Part shown: positions 26,301-29,986 of the stretch, piece by piece
How the letters are laid out: every line of letters begins with the position of its first letter
Position numbering within the stretch: position 1 is the stretch's first letter
Assembly (NCBI GenBank): GCA_037968895.1
Contig: JBBKWJ010000285.1
Location: 1-36,107, forward strand
Direction of reading: 5' to 3'
Length of the DNA stretch: 36,107 nt
DNA from: JBBKWJ01 sp037968895
GTDB lineage: Bacteria > Actinomycetota > Acidimicrobiia > Acidimicrobiales > SZUA-35
Made by a program: the position numbers and the translations under genes
The notes under the pieces: model-generated
Told to the model about the DNA's origin: nothing
Databases searched by the model: none
Seen by the model: the letters and a program-made list of their open reading frames with translations, nothing else

Positions 26301-27342
26301 CACCGTGAATAACAACGGTTCGATCACGATTCGCTACACGATCTCGTTGCGAAACGACTCCAATCAGCCGCTCGCGAATGTGCAGGTTGTCGACGATGGT
26401 TCCCAGCTTGGCGAACTGCTCGGCGCCGAGGTTGTTGCGACGAGCGACAATCTCACTGCGAACCCATCGTTTGTGTACGGAACCAGCGTCGAGCTTCTCT
26501 CGGGAACTGACGAGTTGGCCCGAGGAGAAACCGGATGGGTCACGGTCGAATTCACCGTCTATGCCAAGACGCGGATCCTTCAAAACATCGCTCAGGTTCT
26601 CGGGTCTGGACTGTTCAACGGCGTGTCGGCGAGTGCGGCGACAACCGTCGGAACTGTGCCAGGAGCGGGAGAAGAGGGTCCGACCACCACTGAGATCGAA
26701 GGGTCGTCGATCAGCGGAGTCGTGTGGGAAGACCTCGATCTCGATGGCATCCAAGATCCAAACGAGCCGCTTCTTTCTGGCGTGGCTGTAATCCTGCTGC
26801 CCGTCCATGGCGGCGAGTGGGATGCAGCATGGCCAGTTGGCGCTGACGGCAAGCCAATCGTGCCGCCGTCGAGAACGGCGCTCACAGACGAAAACGGGCG
26901 GTATTACTTCGGGCCGCTGCCAGATGGCACCTACCGGGTCGAGGTTGTTCCCTCCGATGGCCGTTCGGTCACCCCGAAGGTAAATCGCGGCTCCGATGAT
27001 TCGGTCGACAGTGACTTTGACAAAGCAACGAACAAAACTGCAGTTCTGACAATCATCGACGGCTCGCCTCAATGTGCGTCTCGTTATGTGTGCGATCTGG
27101 CAAACGTCTCGGTCGGTCTGACTGGCAAGGGAACGGGTTCGGGTGTATCCGGCTCCGGTACCTCCGGCGGTGGCACCACTACTGGTGTGTCATCAAACGG
27201 GCGTACGACGACCCTGGCGTTCACTGGTTCGACGACTCGACTAATTATTGGTCTCGGTATTGCGCTGATGGCGATCGGCTGGTTCCTGATGGTCTCAACT
27301 CGTCGCCGTGAAGAAGACGACGACGAACTTCTCGTCATCTAG
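11194..27342 (+). CDS. Giant secreted, wall-anchored multidomain repeat protein (5382 residues, 32 tandem Ig-like domains)
   Basis: A surface protein or adhesin-like stalk. Order: signal peptide (1-46); beta-rich N-terminal region (47-223) with a Cys176/Cys186 pair; two cadherin-like modules (about 224-409) with Cys297/306 and Cys392/400; 32 tandem DUF11-like domains (410 to about 5169); an SdrD-B-like domain (about 5171-5305) with DLDGIQDPNE and Cys5294/5300; a Gly/Ser/Thr-rich spacer; LAFTG (5341-5345), a hydrophobic helix and a charged tail. Each array domain has AK near its start, DNGDGTF, QITDDL, FDGxxDxNLL, DSLAVG and DNQA near its end. The reading frame is intact over 16.1 kb although the repeats have diverged at DNA level, which argues for selection on the protein. 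ATG 11194 gives a proper positively charged signal-peptide N-region; no good Shine-Dalgarno is visible. Binding partner and function are unknown. Confidence 0.93.
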   Translation: MVNYFEPDGDFRRLVTRVARSRSIVLMVALALASSMLVSVQPAAAADLYLTGPWSPSTSVAGDVTVTISGPGLVADNMGSVAAFSNPAVNGAPAAQISLPGAASAFTLTFSRPVTNPILHIDRLGGWAGGGTNGALLTITSGQTVQRLSGVGHFLASGNTISQTVVTQPTITTGECSTNRAVGTACGSVRIVGTNFTSLNFSTTPQGSPGGDVIEFAVEVPDLDPIAGNDTGTTSENGATVVIPWAANDSFPDGTTLSSVDATSVGGGTVVNNGNNTFSYTPAPNFSGIDTFTYRLCDNDSPTPSCAVGTVTITVTDTGNPVANDDSGLVAYGTPAIVNWIGNDTIVDEAVLTSFDATTPNGGTVTNNGNGTFTYVPAVNFSGTDTFNYTICDDDNPPSCDSAVVTMTVPLAPAIGVAKAVSSVTGNGDGTFNVTYGFVIENLGNEPLQSLQLTDDLASSFPAGYSVIALTSPTLTTNASFDGNSNKNLLSGVNVLAFSATATMTLVVRFTPASTATINNQASATATGSSTLTPAADLSDDGTEPDANGNYIASDAGEDDPTPLTPAGIPLAPAIDAAKTLSSFVDNGNGTFTATYGIAIANTGNETLTGVQIADNLAATFPAGFAVDSLTSLDLSVNGSFDGSGDTNLLDGSDSFAFGESGSLVLVVTFTPATAVSVDNQATATGTGIASSAVATDSSTVGTGAIGVVPSIATAKAFDGFVSNGDGTFTASYTVTVANDGNESLTSLQITDDLASNYPTGYSVSNITSATLVVNGSFNGDSDQNLLAATDTLAVGTQASVSFDVIFLPTGTASIDNQATGAGIGVASTTSISAVSTVGTDPTNPANPVGPTPTGPLVVTPSAAAAKALVGLIDNGDGTFTASYSVTIANDGGELLNAVQITDDLATNFPAGYSVANLTSATLTINPSYNGNGSQNLLTGVDTLAVSAQASVAFDVTFTPASAASIDNQATVAGTGNVSGSATSAPSTVGTDPTDPGNAVGPTPTGPLAVVPSTLAAKALDSLADNGDGTFTASYTVSVANDGNEILNSVQITDDLAANFPAGYSVTNITSATLTVNPAFDGGIDKNLLTAADSLAVGAQRSVSFDVNFTPLSTSSIDNQATSSGVGNASGTSTSAASTVGTDPTDPGNTVGPTPTGPIVVTPVIGGAKALVSLTDNGDGSFTAALRFTVENFGTELLSGVQISDDLATGFPAGYVIDSLSSPTLAVNASFDGDGDQNVLAGTDSLAVGTTATVDLIVTVVPISASFTNQALVAGTGAVSGDPTTDLTDAGFDPDGNGNGDPTEATENDPTPVIPPYATYILAAKAVDSFVDNGDGTFTTSYTVTIANDGNEILNSVQITDNLASNYPAGYTVANITSPTLLVNLSFDGGTNQNLLTGVNTLAVNAQASVSFDVTFTPSSGSSIDNQAVATAVGSASGVTSSAPSTVGTDPTDPTNPVGPTPTGPINVVPSVDASKALDGIVNNGDGTFTATYTVTATNSGNEPLASVQITDDLASVFPAGFSVANVATVGLTANGGFDGAGDPSLLAGSDGLGVGADGSISFDVIFTPTSTASITNTADVTASGATSTAPTSASSSVGTGPISVAPSTKAAKAVTSFVDNADGTFTTSYSISMVNDGNEALDSVQITDDLVTGYPAGYTVTNLTSPTLTINSSFDGNTNQNLLVGTDSLAVGVTATVTFDVIFVPASTSAIDNQAQASGVGRASGTSTSALTTVGADPSEPTNPTGPTPTPAIPLVPSSTTNKVLDSLADNGDGTFTANYTVSVTNTGNEALSSLQIADDLASNYPPGYVVANLASATLTVDPAFDGNANTNLLGGTDSLAFGASGSVSFNVTFAPASTASIDNTAASAGNGAASGTAAPSSSTIGTGAIVVAPSIAAAKAVNTFVDNGNGTFTTSYSVAIANDGNETLSSVQITDDLVSNYPAGYVVGNLASADLSVNASFDGDADQNLLDGTDSLAVGTGGSVTFDVTFTPTSTNPVLNQATASGTGNVSSASTSADTTIGTDPTDPGNTAGPTPTPNIPVAPSVQAAKAFDGLVDNGDGTFTTSYSISFANSGNEALTAIQITDDLASNYPAGYTVSNLTSATLTVNSSFDGDTNQAVLTAVDSLTVGGQATVSFDVTFTPTSTSSINNQANVSGVGAASGTTASAPTTVGTDPTDPLNPAGPTPTGPLSIIPSIDAAKSVDPLVDNGDGTFTAQYSIIVTNDGSEVLDNLQATDDLAANFPAGFTVSGLASATLTVNPTFNGGTDLDLLAGSDSLAVGDSGTITFAVLFTPANGSSISNEVVASGAGSVSGTPATDASTVGTGTISVVPSALAAKALDALVDNGDGTFTASYTVAVANNGNEILNAVQITDDLASNFPSGYSVANIVSGTLVVNPAFDGNTNQNLLAGTDSLALGAQASVSFDVTFTPVSTSSIDNEAVVSGVGNASGANTSATSTVGTDPTDPGNPVGPTPTGPIVVTPVIGAAKFVPTVTDNGDGSFTALIRFTVENFGTETLNSVQLSDDLVTRFPAGYVVDAITSPTLTVNASFDGDGDQLLLAGTDSLAVGATTTVDLTVTMVPTAASIINQAIASGTGAVSGNPTTDLSDAGLDPDSNGNGNPDEPTENEPTPVIPNLNPQIPSAKSVDSLVDNADGTFTTSYTVTIVNDGNELLNSVQITDDLASNYPAGYTIANLSSPTLTVDLSFDGNTNQNLLAGTDSLTIGTQGSVTFDVTFVPASSASIDNQAVSSAVGDASGVTATALSTIGTDPADPANLPGPTPTGPINVVAAVGVTKTVSSLTDNGNGTFTTSYSVIVSNGGNEQLNSVQVTDNLASNYPAGYTVANVTSATLAVNGAFNGGADQNLLLGTDTLGVGANGSVSFDVTFTPTSAASMANTADASATGATSGAPTTATSSVGTGPLSVVPSTGAAKAVTAFIDNGDGTFTTSYSITMVNDGNEAIDSVQITDDLVTGYPAGFVISNLASPTLSINSGFDGNADQNLLTGADSLLVGATATVTLDVTFVPVSTSAIDNQAFASGVGRASGASTSAPTTVGTDPSEPTNPAGPTPTPTIPLVPGTTTDKVLDGLADNGNGTFTAGYTISISNTGNEALSSVQIADDLTANFPAGFVVSNLGSATLTVDPLFDGVSVDTLLIGTDPLAFGASGSVSFDVTFTPTSTASIDNEATTSATGTSSGASASSASSIPTGVVPVAPSIAAAKAVDSFIDNGNGTFTTSYIVAIENNGNESLSSLQITDDLATNYPAGYVVGNLASADLSVNASFDGNADQNLLDGTDSLAVGAGGSVTFDVTFTPTATSPIDNQAVASGLGDVTTTTATTPTTVGTNPTNSDNPTGPTPTPTIPVVPSAKAAKAVTGFGDNGDGTFTTSYRIAVENDGNESLNSVQIADDLASNYPAGYTVSSLFSATLTVNPGFDGGGDQLLLSGGDSLAVGGDGILVFDVTFVPASLNSVDNQAEVSGVGAASGTTATALSTVGTDPTNPTNPSGPTPTGGIGVVPSASASKSVAPIADNGDGTFTTTYTVFIANGGNEALLGVQISDNLATNYPAGYVVSSISSATLTVNPLFDGDTVSDLLAGVDALNVGAQASVSFGVTFLPTSTASIDNEATFTGTGAASGSSVSAATTVGSDPTDSSNPIGPTPSGPIPVAPASAAAKSVAPVVDNGDGTFTASYTVTISNDGNELLQSVQIADDLASNFASGYSVANLASPTLTVNAGFDGDADQDLLSGADTLAIGAQAAVTFDVVFVPVSLAPVPNQATVNAVGTVTGSSTSAVSTVGVDPTDPSNPTGPTFTTAPPVAPSGAAAKAVDSLVDNGDGTFTTGYTVRVANNGNETLSGVQITDDLATNYPAGFVVSNLSSATLTINSGFDGDSDRNLLDGSDSLAVGASAAVTFDVSFVPASASAINNQAVLDGTGVVTGSDISVPTTLGADPLDPTNPVGPTPTPAIPVTPSIGAAKSVSAPANNGDGTFTVSYDIAMANTGNEVLDSFQITDDLVSNFPAGYVVTNLASSLTANTGFDGNGDQTLLSGTDSLSVGATANVSFDVTFVPISTDPIPNQATASGTGRASATPASTPTSVGTDPTDPTNPVGPTMTGPIVTNPSGAAAKSLNGLVDNLDGTFTSSYIITIANEGDEALELVQITDDLATNYPAGYVVTNLSSPTLNVNAAFDGGGTQSLLTGADTLAIGQQGVVGFDVTFVPTSTDSIDNQAVLNATGFASNATISVPTTVGTDPLDATNPVGPTPTGPVEPRSALGVAKNLDSLVDNGDGTFAASFTFTIENLGSELINGVQLSDALVDQFTGGYSIGSLTSPTLGVNTGFNGDSDQDMLTGTDDVAPGSTHTVGLLVTFTPDSALVLNQAIVSGTGATTGDTLTDMSDDGLDPDPDGDGNPGGVGEGDPTSVVPALSPTIGVAKAYSSTTDHGDGTFSVRYALTVTGYANENLDGVQVIEDFTTNFPAGFTIDELSSDIFSVNSGFNGNSDTDLLDGSDALAVGQTGSIIVSVRFTPTSVDPIANTVVARGTGTISGTTTADTSVDGFNPDPDSNGSPVESSDTMSPPLTVAASGAAAKSVDSIVDNGDGTLTVTYTIALANTGTEGLESLQISDDLATNYPIGYVVSGLASSDFAVNAGFNGGTDANLLDGTDTFAVGATGSLSFAVSFVPVSNASIDNIANGAGTGELSGTPTTFVSTVGTDPTDPTNVAGPTPTGPFTLVATTTTTKAVGSLVDNGDGSFTTNYVITVRNTGNERLDAVQVTDDVVSNYPVGFAISGLRSTTFAVNGSFDGAGNQNLLAGTTSLAVGQSGQIRYAVRFVPVSVDPISNTANSTATGAASGGGAPSTSTVLTGSIPLRTEAAVAKAIEGAIADNGDGSFTTTFRFTLENLGNEAVNSVQISDDLTAFGADVTVESISSSDFVVNGAFDGLSDVNMLAGTDTLAVGDRGAVRMTLTWTPLVSTTQNQAIATSTGVTSGTSSTDESTDGLDPDPDGDGTGDEAVPTDVVPPFEVAIAGAKAVDGYTVNNNGSITIRYTISLRNDSNQPLANVQVVDDGSQLGELLGAEVVATSDNLTANPSFVYGTSVELLSGTDELARGETGWVTVEFTVYAKTRILQNIAQVLGSGLFNGVSASAATTVGTVPGAGEEGPTTTEIEGSSISGVVWEDLDLDGIQDPNEPLLSGVAVILLPVHGGEWDAAWPVGADGKPIVPPSRTALTDENGRYYFGPLPDGTYRVEVVPSDGRSVTPKVNRGSDDSVDSDFDKATNKTAVLTIIDGSPQCASRYVCDLANVSVGLTGKGTGSGVSGSGTSGGGTTTGVSSNGRTTTLAFTGSTTRLIIGLGIALMAIGWFLMVSTRRREEDDDELLVI
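11863..12420 (+). repeat. Two tandem cadherin-like/Ig-like modules
   Basis: Two copies of about 90 residues (about 224-316 and 320-409). Each starts with an AxND motif (AGNDTG, ANDDSG) and contains a WxxND segment, a GGTVxNNGNxTFxYxPAxNFSGxDTFxY core and a C-x8/9-C pair followed by a VTxTV strand. This is the widespread 'Ig-like, cadherin-like' module of bacterial surface proteins, which precedes the main array. Confidence 0.8.
14221..18186 (+). repeat. Higher-order repeat, copy A (domains 5-13)
   Basis: Nine consecutive domain anchors from 14245 to 17800 each have a partner exactly 3966 bp downstream (18211 to 21766). Partner domains share idiosyncratic features. Examples are VTPVIG...RFTVENFGTE in 6 and 15, GRASG...DPSEPTNP in 9 and 18, NKVLD/DKVLD in 10 and 19, and GNLASADLSVNASFDG in 11 and 20. 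The offset changes to 4008 bp for the pairs 4/13 and 14/23, which marks the block edges. Confidence 0.88.
18187..22152 (+). repeat. Higher-order repeat, copy B (domains 14-22)
   Basis: Second copy of the nine-domain block, in the same frame and directly adjoining copy A. It is aligned without any net insertion or deletion over nine anchors. Protein similarity is high, but many synonymous positions differ, so the duplication is not recent. The linker after domain 22 is 14 residues longer than that after domain 13, which is where register with copy A ends. Confidence 0.85.
26704..27120 (+). other. SdrD-B-like domain of the giant surface protein
   Basis: Residues about 5171-5305. ISGVVWEDLDLDGIQDPNE is the usual opening of SdrD B-type (prealbumin-like/CnaB-related) domains with an Asp-rich calcium-type loop. 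It is followed by LLSGVAVILL, then LTDENGRYYFGPLPDGTYRVEV and a DDSVDSDFD segment. A Cys5294/Cys5300 pair lies at its end. Confidence 0.82.
27214..27339 (+). other. C-terminal wall-sorting signal (LAFTG, membrane helix, charged tail)
   Basis: LAFTG at residues 5341-5345 is followed by a hydrophobic segment LIIGLGIALMAIGWFLMV and the tail STRRREEDDDELLVI. The motif is of LAxTG form, which is associated with class E sortases of high-GC Gram-positives rather than the LPxTG of class A. No sortase gene is present in the window. Confidence 0.85.
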
Positions 27343-27363
27343 CGCTGGGAGCGCGCTTCTACC

Positions 27364-27379
27364 CGCACCGTGAGGTGCG
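27364..27379. terminator. Small hairpin downstream of the giant gene (possible terminator)
   Basis: CGCACC-GTGA-GGTGCG, a perfect 6-bp stem with a 4-base loop, 22 bases after the stop and between two convergent genes. No U-tract follows, so a role in termination is weakly supported. Confidence 0.3.
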
Positions 27380-27415
27380 CGTCGTTCGTCGGCTAGCGCC
27401 TCCTCGCTTCCCGCC

Positions 27416-27433
27416 TTTTTGCTGGCGCAAAAA
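27416..27433. terminator. Inverted repeat between convergent genes (possible terminator)
   Basis: TTTTTGC-TGGC-GCAAAAA, a perfect 7-bp inverted repeat with a 4-base loop. It could act in either direction between the giant gene and the HNH gene, but the stem is mostly A-T and there is no separate T-run outside it. Confidence 0.3.
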
Positions 27434-27484
27434 CGCTCGCCACGAGGGCCGGAAGAACCACTCGAGGATCGTGCCTCTACCCGG

Positions 27485-28753
27485 TCAGGGGAGGCTGGTG
27501 GAGAACGAACCTGTTTGTTGATCCCGGCTCAATACGATCTGGCCGAGGTGAAGCATCGTGTGATGTCTTCTACACACAAGCCCGAGATTCGATTCGGTAG
27601 TAGTTCCACCATTCGATCTCTCGACTAAGTGATGCACGTCGCACCACTGATGCGAACGATCACATCCATCGACCACACATCCCCGGTCACGGATCTGGAT
27701 TGCTCTGCGTAACCCCGGTGGAATCAGTGGAGTCGCCCTGTTGTAGCTGAGCACGACATCCGGTCCATCAAATATGATGCGCCGGAACGAGGCATCACAG
27801 ACCAGCATCTCAATCACAGCTGGTGGCAGATCGCCGGAGCGGTGCAGTTCGCTGCGGAGCTCTTCGAGTGACCATTGCTTGCCGACACCGTCAATGATCC
27901 CGCCCAAGGTGGCGATATCGATAACCGCATCAATCTTGGTTCTGCGATCACTCCCCGCTGAACCGGCATCCTTTGCTACTTCGTCATCTGTTTCTTGGGC
28001 GATGATTTCACCGGTGAGGTTCTCGATCAGTGTGTCGGCCTGGCGTTGCCTCAGTGTGCGGGGTTCTATGACCCCGCTGGTCGAGTCTGGTGTGGAGAAG
28101 ATCGCGTTGAGGAATACTTCGCCCATGTCACCAGGAAAAGAGAACGACCCGGTCACGGAACCATGAAGAGTTGATTGGGCAGCGATCGAACGCCGGTCGA
28201 ATTCTTTCTCCACATCGCCGGAACCGTTTCTCGTGATGCGCCATTCCCATTGCTTCACTAGTCGGTTGAACGAATCAACATCACGGCCAGGGATGGCATC
28301 TAAGAATTGTTGTTCAACGTCGGCGAACTCTTCGCGATGTGAACGCCACGCGGAGGCGAGGGCATTCGCGTGACCGAGACTGATATCAGCGTTCAGAACT
28401 GCCTTCGCCGACGCAGTGTTCGACGCGAGAAATGACGCTAAGCGAAGTTGTGTGTTGGCGTCTTTGTTTGTGATGCCTTGCTGATGCGCTACATAGCGGG
28501 TGTCGGAGGCATACAGGACCGCTGACAAACCCGCATCAGTGACCGCTGTCAAGCGACGCAACGCCTCTACGCGTAGCCGGTCGGTGGCTTCCCACAGTTC
28601 GAAGAGTTCGCGTTGGGCTTGTTTCGCACCGTTCGTGCTCACGGGCAAATCGCCAACGCGAGACAGTACTGCGGCAAGATCGTCTAACACTGTGACAGCA
28701 TCCGGTTCGCTCTGTTCTTTGCGTGCAGCGAGCTGCACCGGTGAGTAGTTCAT
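27485..28753 (-). CDS. DUF222 / HNH endonuclease family protein
   Basis: 422 residues. The N-terminal two thirds form the helical DUF222 region common in actinobacterial multi-copy HNH proteins (13E12-type). The C-terminus carries an HNH nuclease module with zinc-type cysteines: Cys359 and Cys364, the His374-His375 pair in DVHHLVE, Asn389, Cys394 and His397-His398 in CRRHHTMLH. The motif looks intact, so nuclease activity is possible, but no substrate or biological role is established for this family. The ATG at 28753 sits immediately against a 17-bp palindrome. The gene stands alone, convergent with the giant surface-protein gene and divergent from thioredoxin. Confidence 0.9.
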   Translation of the reverse strand: MNYSPVQLAARKEQSEPDAVTVLDDLAAVLSRVGDLPVSTNGAKQAQRELFELWEATDRLRVEALRRLTAVTDAGLSAVLYASDTRYVAHQQGITNKDANTQLRLASFLASNTASAKAVLNADISLGHANALASAWRSHREEFADVEQQFLDAIPGRDVDSFNRLVKQWEWRITRNGSGDVEKEFDRRSIAAQSTLHGSVTGSFSFPGDMGEVFLNAIFSTPDSTSGVIEPRTLRQRQADTLIENLTGEIIAQETDDEVAKDAGSAGSDRRTKIDAVIDIATLGGIIDGVGKQWSLEELRSELHRSGDLPPAVIEMLVCDASFRRIIFDGPDVVLSYNRATPLIPPGLRRAIQIRDRGCVVDGCDRSHQWCDVHHLVERSNGGTTTESNLGLVCRRHHTMLHLGQIVLSRDQQTGSFSTSLP

Positions 28754-28769
28754 GAGTAAACATTACTCA
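28753..28769 (-). promoter_or_regulatory. 17-bp palindrome at the start of the HNH gene, probable operator over a leaderless promoter
   Basis: TGAGTAA-ACA-TTACTCA (plus strand) has perfect 7-bp arms. On the minus strand it contains TAATGT, a good -10 hexamer, 6 bases before the ATG, and no Shine-Dalgarno is present. This suggests a leaderless transcript whose -10 and start site lie within the palindrome. Confidence 0.5.
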
Positions 28770-28876
28770 GGGGGTGTGACATTCTTGGGTGCATTTTCCC
28801 AGGTCAGAAAAGAAGTCTGAGAATTCCTTGGTGGGCTTCTTCTGAGAGATCCCGGCCTCTTCCGACCGGCGGGGAA

Positions 28877-28890
28877 TACCCTGGGGGGTA
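28877..28890 (+). promoter_or_regulatory. CsoR/CstR-like inverted repeat upstream of thioredoxin
   Basis: TACCC-TGGG-GGGTA, a 5-bp inverted repeat with G-rich centre, 45 bases before the trxA ATG. It resembles operators of the CsoR family (copper or persulfide sensors). It overlaps a possible -10 sequence TACATT at 28889-28894. No csoR-like gene lies in the window. Confidence 0.4.
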
Positions 28891-28935
28891 CATTGGTTGA
28901 ACCTTGAGATCCCCACGAAAGACTGTGAGAGCCAG

Positions 28936-29325
28936 ATGGCAACTATCAACCTGACCAAGAATGACTTCGAAGAGACCGTTACCGCCGAAGGCACTGTCTT
29001 CGTCGATTTCTGGGCGTCGTGGTGCGGCCCTTGCCGCTCGTTTGCTCCCGTATTCGAGAAGGTGTCTGATGACAATACCGATGCCGTCTTCGCCAAGATC
29101 GACACCGAGGCTGAGCAAGAGCTTGCCGGCGCCCTCGGTATCCAATCGATTCCGACCCTGATGGCGTTCCGCGACGGCATCCTCGTGTTCTCCCAACCGG
29201 GAGCGCTTCCTGAGGCTGCGTTCGCAGAGCTCGTCGGAAAGGTCGGCGAACTCGATATGGACGAGGTTCGAGCCTCGATTGAAGCCGCCCAGGCCGCAGA
29301 GGCTGCATCCGAGTCAGCCGAATAA
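28936..29325 (+). CDS. trxA: Thioredoxin
   Basis: Small cytosolic dithiol-disulfide oxidoreductase of 130 residues from ATG 28936. The in-frame upstream start at 28897 would add 13 residues that match no thioredoxin strand. The active site WCGPC is at residues 29-33, and the cis-proline is Pro73 in QSIPTL. The fold is complete. It has a C-terminal extension rich in Ala, Glu and Ser (IEAAQAAEAASESAE) beyond the usual roughly 105-110 residues. Only a weak GAGAG precedes the ATG. A strong terminator follows 14 bases after the stop, so it is probably a single-gene transcript. Confidence 0.93.
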   Translation: MATINLTKNDFEETVTAEGTVFVDFWASWCGPCRSFAPVFEKVSDDNTDAVFAKIDTEAEQELAGALGIQSIPTLMAFRDGILVFSQPGALPEAAFAELVGKVGELDMDEVRASIEAAQAAEAASESAE

Positions 29326-29339
29326 ACTCTCTCCCCAAG

Positions 29340-29382
29340 ACGGCAAGAGGCGCAGCCAAATGGTTGCGCCTCTTGCCGTTTT
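29340..29382 (+). terminator. Rho-independent terminator of trxA
   Basis: An 18-bp stem (ACGGCAAGAGGCGCAGCC paired with GGTTGCGCCTCTTGCCGT, one G-U pair) with the loop AAAT, ending in TTTT at 29379-29382. There is no T-run on the other strand, so it acts for trxA rather than the converging lrp-type gene. Confidence 0.92.
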
Positions 29383-29416
29383 CGGAACAGTCGTGCTGCC
29401 GCCGACCAGAGCGGGC

Positions 29417-29890
29417 CTACGCCGACGGCGTTGCTGGCTCGACGACGGTTTTCTGTCGGTGCTCGAATACCAGGCTCGTTGTCTCGTCGACAACTCCAGG
29501 CAGTGAAGCGATCTCGTCGAGAACGAGCCGTCGAAGACTGTCGGTATCGGCGACACTGAGATGGACGAGGATGTCGTCCTGGCCAGACATTAGCGACACC
29601 GAGAGGGTTGCCGGAAGTGCCCAGACGGCGGCGACAAACTCATCAACGATGGTTTGCGTCTTTGGCCGAATGCGAACCGCAACCATTGCCTGAAGCGGAC
29701 GGTTTAGGGCACGAAGATCGACGCGTGCGTGGTAGCCAGCGATCGCACCTGTTCGCTCAAGCTCTCGAACCCGATCGAGCGTTGTCGACGGCGCCAGACC
29801 GACGGCGGCCGCGAGCGCTCTATTGGTTTGCCGTGCATCTGACTGAAGAAGGCGGAGTATGTCTCTGTCATGTGCATCTAAATTCGGCAT
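29417..29890 (-). CDS. Lrp/AsnC family transcriptional regulator
   Basis: 157-residue feast/famine regulator. The N-terminal winged HTH (residues about 5-60) begins LDAHDRDILRLLQ, with the recognition helix in LAPSTTLDRVRELE. The C-terminal RAM ligand-binding domain (about 68-145) has VAVRIRP and a SGQDDILVHLSV strand typical of amino-acid sensors. It is transcribed away from the indolepyruvate oxidoreductase across a 108-bp gap containing a palindrome. This divergent arrangement suggests that it controls that gene in response to an amino acid, perhaps aromatic. The ligand is not readable from sequence. Confidence 0.92.
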   Translation of the reverse strand: MPNLDAHDRDILRLLQSDARQTNRALAAAVGLAPSTTLDRVRELERTGAIAGYHARVDLRALNRPLQAMVAVRIRPKTQTIVDEFVAAVWALPATLSVSLMSGQDDILVHLSVADTDSLRRLVLDEIASLPGVVDETTSLVFEHRQKTVVEPATPSA

Positions 29891-29898
29891 AGGGTCAG

Positions 29899-29912
29899 TA
29901 TTGCACTCAATA
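29899..29912. promoter_or_regulatory. Candidate Lrp/AsnC operator
   Basis: TATTG-CACT-CAATA, a perfect 5-bp inverted repeat with a 4-base spacer. It lies 8 bases before the regulator's start codon and 86 bases before the IOR start, a position compatible with autoregulation and control of the divergent gene. Confidence 0.45.
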
Positions 29913-29986
29913 GTTCGGGTTCCTTGCCTTCGCGACGAATTGATGAGAACGTAGACCCACTGCTAACGCCTCAGCGCGCCACTCGC

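Larger units (their letters stand above)
12421..26700 (+). repeat. Array of 32 tandem DUF11-like beta-sandwich domains
   Basis: I anchored each domain on the Lys codon of its (A/S/T)xK motif. Anchors: 12448, 12928, 13339, 13792, 14245, 14698, 15166, 15619, 16030, 16483, 16894, 17347, 17800, 18211, 18664, 19132, 19585, 19996, 20449, 20860, 21313, 21766, 22219, 22672, 23125, 23575, 24028, 24496, 24961, 25414, 25825, 26284. Spacings are 453 bp (17 times), 411 bp (7 times) and 468 bp (3 times), plus single cases of 480, 450, 465 and 459. In domain 5 numbering the near-invariant positions are Lys9, Asp45 and Asn110. The array contains no cysteine. The family resembles the 'conserved repeat domain'/DUF11 class of Gram-positive surface proteins. 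Domain 32 is the most divergent. Confidence 0.9.

Noticed and set aside
12421..26700. Possibility that the repeat array is an assembly artefact
   Set aside because: Copies differ at many silent sites, the longest exact match I found is 57 bp, and the frame is intact throughout, so collapsed or falsely expanded repeats are unlikely.
14835..27338. Many antisense open frames of 80-296 codons across the giant gene (for example 15411-16151 and 26182-27072, minus strand)
   Set aside because: They recur with the repeat period and have low-complexity translations lacking known motifs, as expected opposite a high-GC repeat gene.
27343..27484. Small + strand frame beginning at 27419
   Set aside because: It runs antisense into the HNH gene, with no ribosome binding site or recognisable product.
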